From contig CP137329.1 of NCBI GenBank assembly GCA_033182465.1, positions 1,488,001-1,552,000 of the forward strand: a stretch of 64,000 nt of DNA, in the 5' to 3' direction. The notes beneath the pieces are model-generated. The model had not been told where the DNA came from. It saw nothing but the letters and a program-made list of their open reading frames with translations, and did no database searches. Made by a program: the position numbers and the translations under genes. The DNA comes from Sanghuangporus weigelae (lineage: Eukaryota > Basidiomycota > Agaricomycetes > Hymenochaetales > Hymenochaetaceae). Of the stretch, positions 58,934 through 64,000 are shown piece by piece (position 1 is the first letter of the stretch; each line of letters begins with the position of its first letter).

Positions 58934-61224
58934 ATGGCACTTCTCAAATTCTCATTAGCTGCTTTATGCACATTAGCGGTCTATGGATTCGCCAAACTTG
59001 TTCGTAGAGTCCTCCGACCGCTGAGCTCGCCGCTACGTTCTCTTCCTGGCCCTCGTAGTTCAAATTTCATTTATGGAAATCTTTCCGAGATACGGAAAGC
59101 CGACGTCTTGGAATTGCATGAGAAATGGGCTCAGGAGTATGGTAACGTGTTTAAATATAAGGCATTTTTTGGAGTGGGCAGAATTTTTGCTTCCTTGACT
59201 TGCTCTGGTTTCTTATTTCATTTCTATTTCTCAGGAAGATCGACTATGCACAATGGATCTGAGAGCGATAAACCATATCTTGACGCACTCCATAGATTAT
59301 CAGAAACCTCCTCAAGCACGGCGTAATCTGGCGCGACTGTTAGGAGATGGTAACTGGATTTCATTAATTCTTTTCACTTTTGTTGACATGATGAAATAAG
59401 GAATCCTAGTTACTGAGGGTAAGTTTCCGGATAGCCCCTCGCAACGATAGCTATTTATAGCATCTATTTGTATGCAGGCGAGAAACACAGACAACAGGTC
59501 AGTACTGCGCGCTTTCATAACTCGGGTGGTCTCTGATCGTATCGTGTTCTTCAGAGACGTATTATGGTTCGCAGATATGTAGCACTTCTATGGTTTCTTA
59601 CTGATAATTTACAAAGAATCCTTCCTTCGGGCCCTCTTCAATTAGAGATCTCACTCCGATTTTCTTTGAAAAGGCGCTTCAGGTACGGATAGTCTCAAGC
59701 TTCGCAATGGAGCTGTTTTGACTCAAGAAATTCAGCTGCGCGACATATGGAAATCAGAAGTCATGGCTGAATCGGAAAAGGCCGAGAACGGGAAGATCAT
59801 AGAGGTGCTTTCATGGCTCAGTAGAACGACGCTGGACGTTATTGGGCTTGCAGGTACGCGACTACAGAGGATGGTCAATGTTTTACTTAAAGGGGGTCTC
59901 AGGTTTTGATTACCATTTTGATTCGCTGAATGTGCATCAAGAACCTGGCGAGCTAAATAAAGCCTTCGCAACGCTTTTCCACGCAGACGGCTCCTTTGGC
60001 ATCTTGCAATTACTGCAGGCATTCTTTCCAATCTTCAACATTATCGTAAGCAAGCGAACACAAACCTGCTCTTCTGTTGTTATAACAAATTCAATTGATA
60101 GCCATCAAAAAGAGGGAATGAGGAAAGACGGGCACGGGGAACAATGCAAAGGATCGGACAGGAGCTGCTCCGTGAGAAGAAAACCAGTGTGAACGGAAAA
60201 TTCTATGAAGAAAGAGAGCAAGGAAGAGGTCGTGGCAAGGATCTGTTGAGTGTCCTGGTAAGAGCCAACATGGATGTGGAACTTCCGGATTCTCAGCGGA
60301 TCCCGGACGAGGATGTGCTTGCTCGTGAGTCGTTATGACGTCCATGTCTGCTGGTAATGTTTCTAATCGTGAGGTAAACAGAGGTTCCGACATTCTTAGT
60401 CGCTGGGCATGAGACCACTAGGTAAAGTTATCCAATTTATCCAGATACTCAAGATACGAATTGATTTGAGCGTAGTACACAAACGACGTGGGCAATTTGG
60501 GTGCTTGCGCAGCGTCCTGATTTTCAGGATCGACTCAGGGGTGAACTCCGCAGCATAGATACTGACACACCCTCTGTTGACGACCTGAGTGCTGAGCGCC
60601 TCCCCTTTCTTGATGCTGTCGTACGCGAGACTTTACGTAGTCATTCCGCAGTACCCAGCACTGTTCGTCTTGCGATGAAAGATGATCTCATTCCCGTCTC
60701 GGAACCATACAGAGACAAAAAGGGAAAAATCTGCAATTCAATTCGGATCAGCAAAGGAGATACTGTCTTCGTTCCGATCTTAGCCATTAATAGATATTCG
60801 CAGATCTGGGGAGAGGATGCTCACGAATTTAAGTGCGTGTCCTACCCTTTCACTGTCAATGAAGTTAACGAGGTTCTTCATCAGCCCGGATCGATGGACA
60901 AATCCTCCTCCAGCTGTGCAAGAGATCCCTGGGGTATGGGGTAACTTAATGACCTTCCTTGGCGGAGCTCGCAGTTGCATTGGGTACCGCTTTGCTCTTT
61001 ACGAGTACGTGCTTTAGGAAATATCGTCAGTTATCAGGTCCCGCTGACGTGTTCACAGGATGAAAGCACTTCTTTTCACACTCATTCGAAACTTCGAGTT
61101 TTCGCTCGCTGTACCAGCTGAAAGGATCACAAAGCGCTCGTTGGTGGTAACGCGTCCGTATATCAAGGATGAGGAGGATAAAGGCGCCCAGATGCCTTTG
61201 CTCGTCAAGGTATGCGATCCGTAA
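58934..61224 (+). CDS. Cytochrome P450 (paralogue B)
   Basis: Predicted 547 aa, thirteen exons (58934-59173, 59235-59349, 59401-59418, 59478-59497, 59555-59566, 59617-59682, 59736-59853, 59903-60045, 60102-60324, 60382-60421, 60476-60832, 60885-61010, 61059-61224). N-terminal anchor [20 protein letters not shown] and hinge [17 protein letters not shown]-helix [18 protein letters not shown]; ExxR in VRETLRSH; haem loop [18 protein letters not shown]. The C terminus [14 protein letters not shown] matches the family. The frame of the last exon requires a donor at 61011 that begins with GC (ACGT|GCTTTA), a poor match to consensus. An intron interrupts the I-helix codon run (after GHETT) that paralogues A and C lack, while the intron before KGDTVF is absent. 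Confidence 0.9.
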
Positions 61225-61739
61225 TGTTAGACTCTGCGCCTGTACATGAGTAAATCCGGGTCTCTTGATTGCTATTCGTATATTGCAATACATCTATATA
61301 CTGTATACTAATGCACTTATCGATGGACGAAAGTTTTCAAGATTGAAAACTCATCAAAAAAATTCTGTCGCAAAAGTGGTGGAGCTCTATAACACTCGGG
61401 AGCTCGTGAGATAATCGAGATTGTACAGTATAGGAAGTGTGGATGCGAGGAAGAACACTAACTTCGTATACTGCGAAAGCAAGCACGAAATGTATCCTCT
61501 TGACGGGGCTGGATATCTGCTTCTTTCAAAATCAACACACGCGAAACAAGCATTTTACGAATTTGTGGTGAAATCGAAAATCAAAAGAGATAAAAAGTTA
61601 TCTGTTCCTTCGGAACCGCGTTACAAGCACGCTTCAAGCTCAGAAGTATCTGACAAGCAGAAAAATACATAAATGCTCCATAGATGAGCGAATATCAAAG
61701 AATTGAGAAAAGTCGTCCTCTCGAAGTCATCGCAGCAAA
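61225..61739. other. Convergent intergenic region, 0.5 kb
   Basis: Lies between the 3' ends of P450 B and P450 C. No supported gene. Confidence 0.4.
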
Positions 61740-64000
61740 TTACTTCTCGCATATTTTTACCAATAAAGGTAACTGTGCTCCCTTCTCCCCACGAACAGAC
61801 GGCCGAAGAAATGCAACGGAGCGGACGCCGATATGCTCGGCAGGAAGTGCGAGAGAAAATTCAAACCTCCGAATAAGCGTGAAAAGGATGACCTTCATCC
61901 TGAACCATATCCGACATCGTCAGTCTGTCGAATCCATAAAAATAAAATAATACGACGTACTCTACGAGTGCGAAGCGGAAACCGATGCAACTGCGTGGAC
62001 CGCCTGAGAAGGTCATGAGATCAGACCAAAGCCCTGGGATGCTTTTTGCTGCTGCTGGTGGGCTCGCCCAACGATCTGGACTGTAAAACGACTTTAGCAC
62101 AACCAATGCGTCGGGATTAAATAATATGAAATCACTTGAATTCCGCTGCATCGTCGCCCCATATATGCTTCGCTCGATTGAGAGCGAGGATAGGAATCAT
62201 GACACCGTCTCCTTTCCCAACCCTAACACTCAAGTCAGAGCGCATCCTAGAGCGTAGAAGATGTATGACTCGCCCGATTTCGTGGCATACTTTCCCATTC
62301 CTATCAGTGTAAGGTTCCTCAACTGGTATGATATCATCCTTTGTTGCAATTCGGACAATACTTGAGACCGCTCCGTGTAAACGGCACGTTTCACGAACAA
62401 TCTTTTCCAGGAACGGCAGTTTCTCGGGGCTGAGGTCGTCTGCTGAAGGTATATCTGTGGGTACGCTGCGCAGTTCCTCTCGTAACCGAGCTTGCAGGTC
62501 TTGGTATCGCGCAAGCTCGAAGAGCGCCCATGACATTTGGTTGCTTGTTGTTTCATGTCCAGCAATGAGGAACGTCGGTACCTCTTAAGCACGAGGCAAT
62601 AGATTAGCACACGGAATTCGGATATGGAATAGGGAAAATTTACGGGCGAGTACGTCCTCATTATTCATTCTCTGTGACACAGGCAATTCAGCGTCCATGT
62701 TTGCTCTCACGAGGACGCTCAGAAGATCTCGTCCTTTCTCAAGAACACCACCCCTCTGGCGCGAAAGAAGCAGCTCCTCTCCGAGCCGCAGCATTGTATT
62801 TCGCGCCTTGCGAATTGTTAGGCTCCTTTTATCGGGCTGAAAAGCGTGCCAAACAAATCTCAGTACGACATTCCTCAGTACGACATTCCGAATATCAAGG
62901 TCCAGATGACGGAAGATCATAACTCACTATGATTCGAAAGATAGGGAAAGACGCTTTCAAAAGCGTTAGAAATCCTGGCAAGTCACCACTACGAAGAAGC
63001 AAGCTAATTGCATCGTTGAGAGAGTCCGATCTCGATTCTCGTTCATCAAGTCCGCCCAAAGAATTGAAATCATGATGAAAGCCTTATGAACATCACGATC
63101 AGACGAGATATGACCGGAATAGGATGTGAGAATGCACTAATTTACCAGCAAGACCAATGATGTCAAGCGTAGCACGACTCATCCAGGACAGTACCTCAAA
63201 ATTTGTCCAGACTTCCTTGGTATTGCGATTCTCCGCTATGGTCTCTGTTTCCCACACGTCGCGCATCTGCGTGATATCGATGAGTTCCGCGGGACAAGGG
63301 AAAAAAAAATTGAGCTTACTCTCAGAGCCTTTTCAAAGAAAATAGGCGTAACGTCTCTAATGGAAGATGTGGAGAAGGACGGATTCTAGAGCAGGCGTCA
63401 AAACGTAACATGAAATACAGAAAAACACGTTCTATTCACCATTATTTTCCTCTTTTAGCCCACCAAGATTAATCAGTCTCGCACGTCTTTATCTAAATAC
63501 AGAACGAACCTGCTGCTTGTGCTTTTCAGCTAAGCGACACCGATATCAGTCACTTGCACGGCGATATTTAGATCGAGAAATTTGCAGACCTTCTGTCACC
63601 AAGATACCTGCCAATGCCAGATCAATGAACAGGCGAGAAGGCGAGAAAAAGATCAGGAACTCACCATTTCCCAGTAGTCTTGAAAGGAAAAAACGGCTTT
63701 CTTTCGTCTTCTGGTAATCAAACGAATGTGTAAGTATGTGGTTTATAGCCCTCGTGTCAATCGTGAAAAGCTGGTCTTCCTGTATATGCGAAGTCAAATA
63801 AGTTAAGTACTGAGAAACTACAGGTACGCGATACACGAACTCCAAAACGGCCTTTACATTTCATGACCTTTCCGTATTTCTTGTACCATTCTTCGAGCAG
63901 CGGGCTCGCTCTGCGCACTTCGTTCACATTTCCGTAGATGAGACTTGTACTCGGGGGACTGCGGAGGTTGCGCAAGGGCGAGAAAAGGGGCCGGACGAGT
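61740..64000 (-). CDS. Cytochrome P450 (paralogue C), start beyond the right edge
   Basis: Exons from the window edge leftward: 64000-63841, 63779-63665, 63607-63590, 63529-63510, 63451-63440, 63385-63319, 63266-63146, 63082-62928, 62836-62644, 62583-62274, 62222-62137, 62080-61955 and a last exon ending at 61740. Text: [113 protein letters not shown] (ExxR) and haem loop [15 protein letters not shown]. The hinge has lost one proline (LRSPPST against LPGPPSS). The intron at 62273-62223 has a GC donor or may be retained in frame. The last intron has no GT at the homologous site; a shifted GT-AG pair (GTC|GTATTA and GATGAAG|GTC) keeps the frame. The signal anchor is outside the window. Confidence 0.88.

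Noticed and set aside
37831-64000. Secondary-metabolite cluster (methyltransferase, amidase and P450s together)
   Set aside because: No synthase backbone gene is present, the methyltransferase is broken and housekeeping genes lie between, so co-location alone is weak.

Overview
The window is a gene-dense stretch of a filamentous basidiomycete genome, most likely an agaricomycete. Genes are split by many short introns (mostly 45-65 bp, GT-AG with a few GC-AG), exons can be as short as 12 nt, and the gene families are ones expanded in mushroom-forming fungi: DUF6534 seven-helix membrane proteins, TPR-CHAT proteins, cytochrome P450s and secreted GPI-type proteins. No rRNA, CRISPR array, LTR element or virus-like element was recognised. 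I built exon models by hand; where I summed exon lengths the total was a multiple of three (DUF3684 protein 1756 aa, Argonaute 955 aa, P-loop ATPase 1070 aa, TPR-CHAT 1257 aa and others).

Left part (1-17 kb): the 5' end of a P450 running off the left edge; a 25-exon Hsp90-type ATPase/DUF3684 protein with a C-terminal HExxH motif; a convergent multi-exon WD40 protein with N-terminal membrane segments; a Hikeshi/Opi10 homologue; and two tandem paralogues of an unrecognised protein. A 3-kb gene-poor stretch follows, with a Tc1/mariner-type MITE (17.58-17.79 kb) and a 147-bp tandem duplication.

Centre (19.8-42.5 kb): five plus-strand DUF6534 membrane protein genes, sharing a 12-nt micro-exon, are interleaved with an isoprenylcysteine methyltransferase-like gene and a large TPR-CHAT gene (13-14 repeats of 45 codons, then a CHAT peptidase domain with apparent His and Cys catalytic residues). 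This array is the most distinctive region. It is followed by a decayed SAM-methyltransferase pseudogene, an intact secreted amidase and a remnant of a further DUF6534 gene.

Right part (42.6-64 kb): three P450 paralogues (42.6-45.0, 58.9-61.2 and 61.7->64 kb) share an unusual run of 18-, 20- and 12-nt micro-exons. They surround housekeeping or regulatory genes: a J-domain protein, a P-loop ATPase, an Argonaute with an intact DDH slicer set, and a tandem pair of GPI-anchored secreted proteins. A 650-bp block of CGTATACGG-type palindromes lies between the GPI pair and the second P450.

Functionally the window mixes core cell biology (Hikeshi nuclear import, chaperone, RNAi) with fast-evolving accessory families (membrane receptors or transporters, CHAT peptidase, P450s, amidase). 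Only the DUF6534/CHAT array looks like a co-evolving unit, and that is an inference from position alone.
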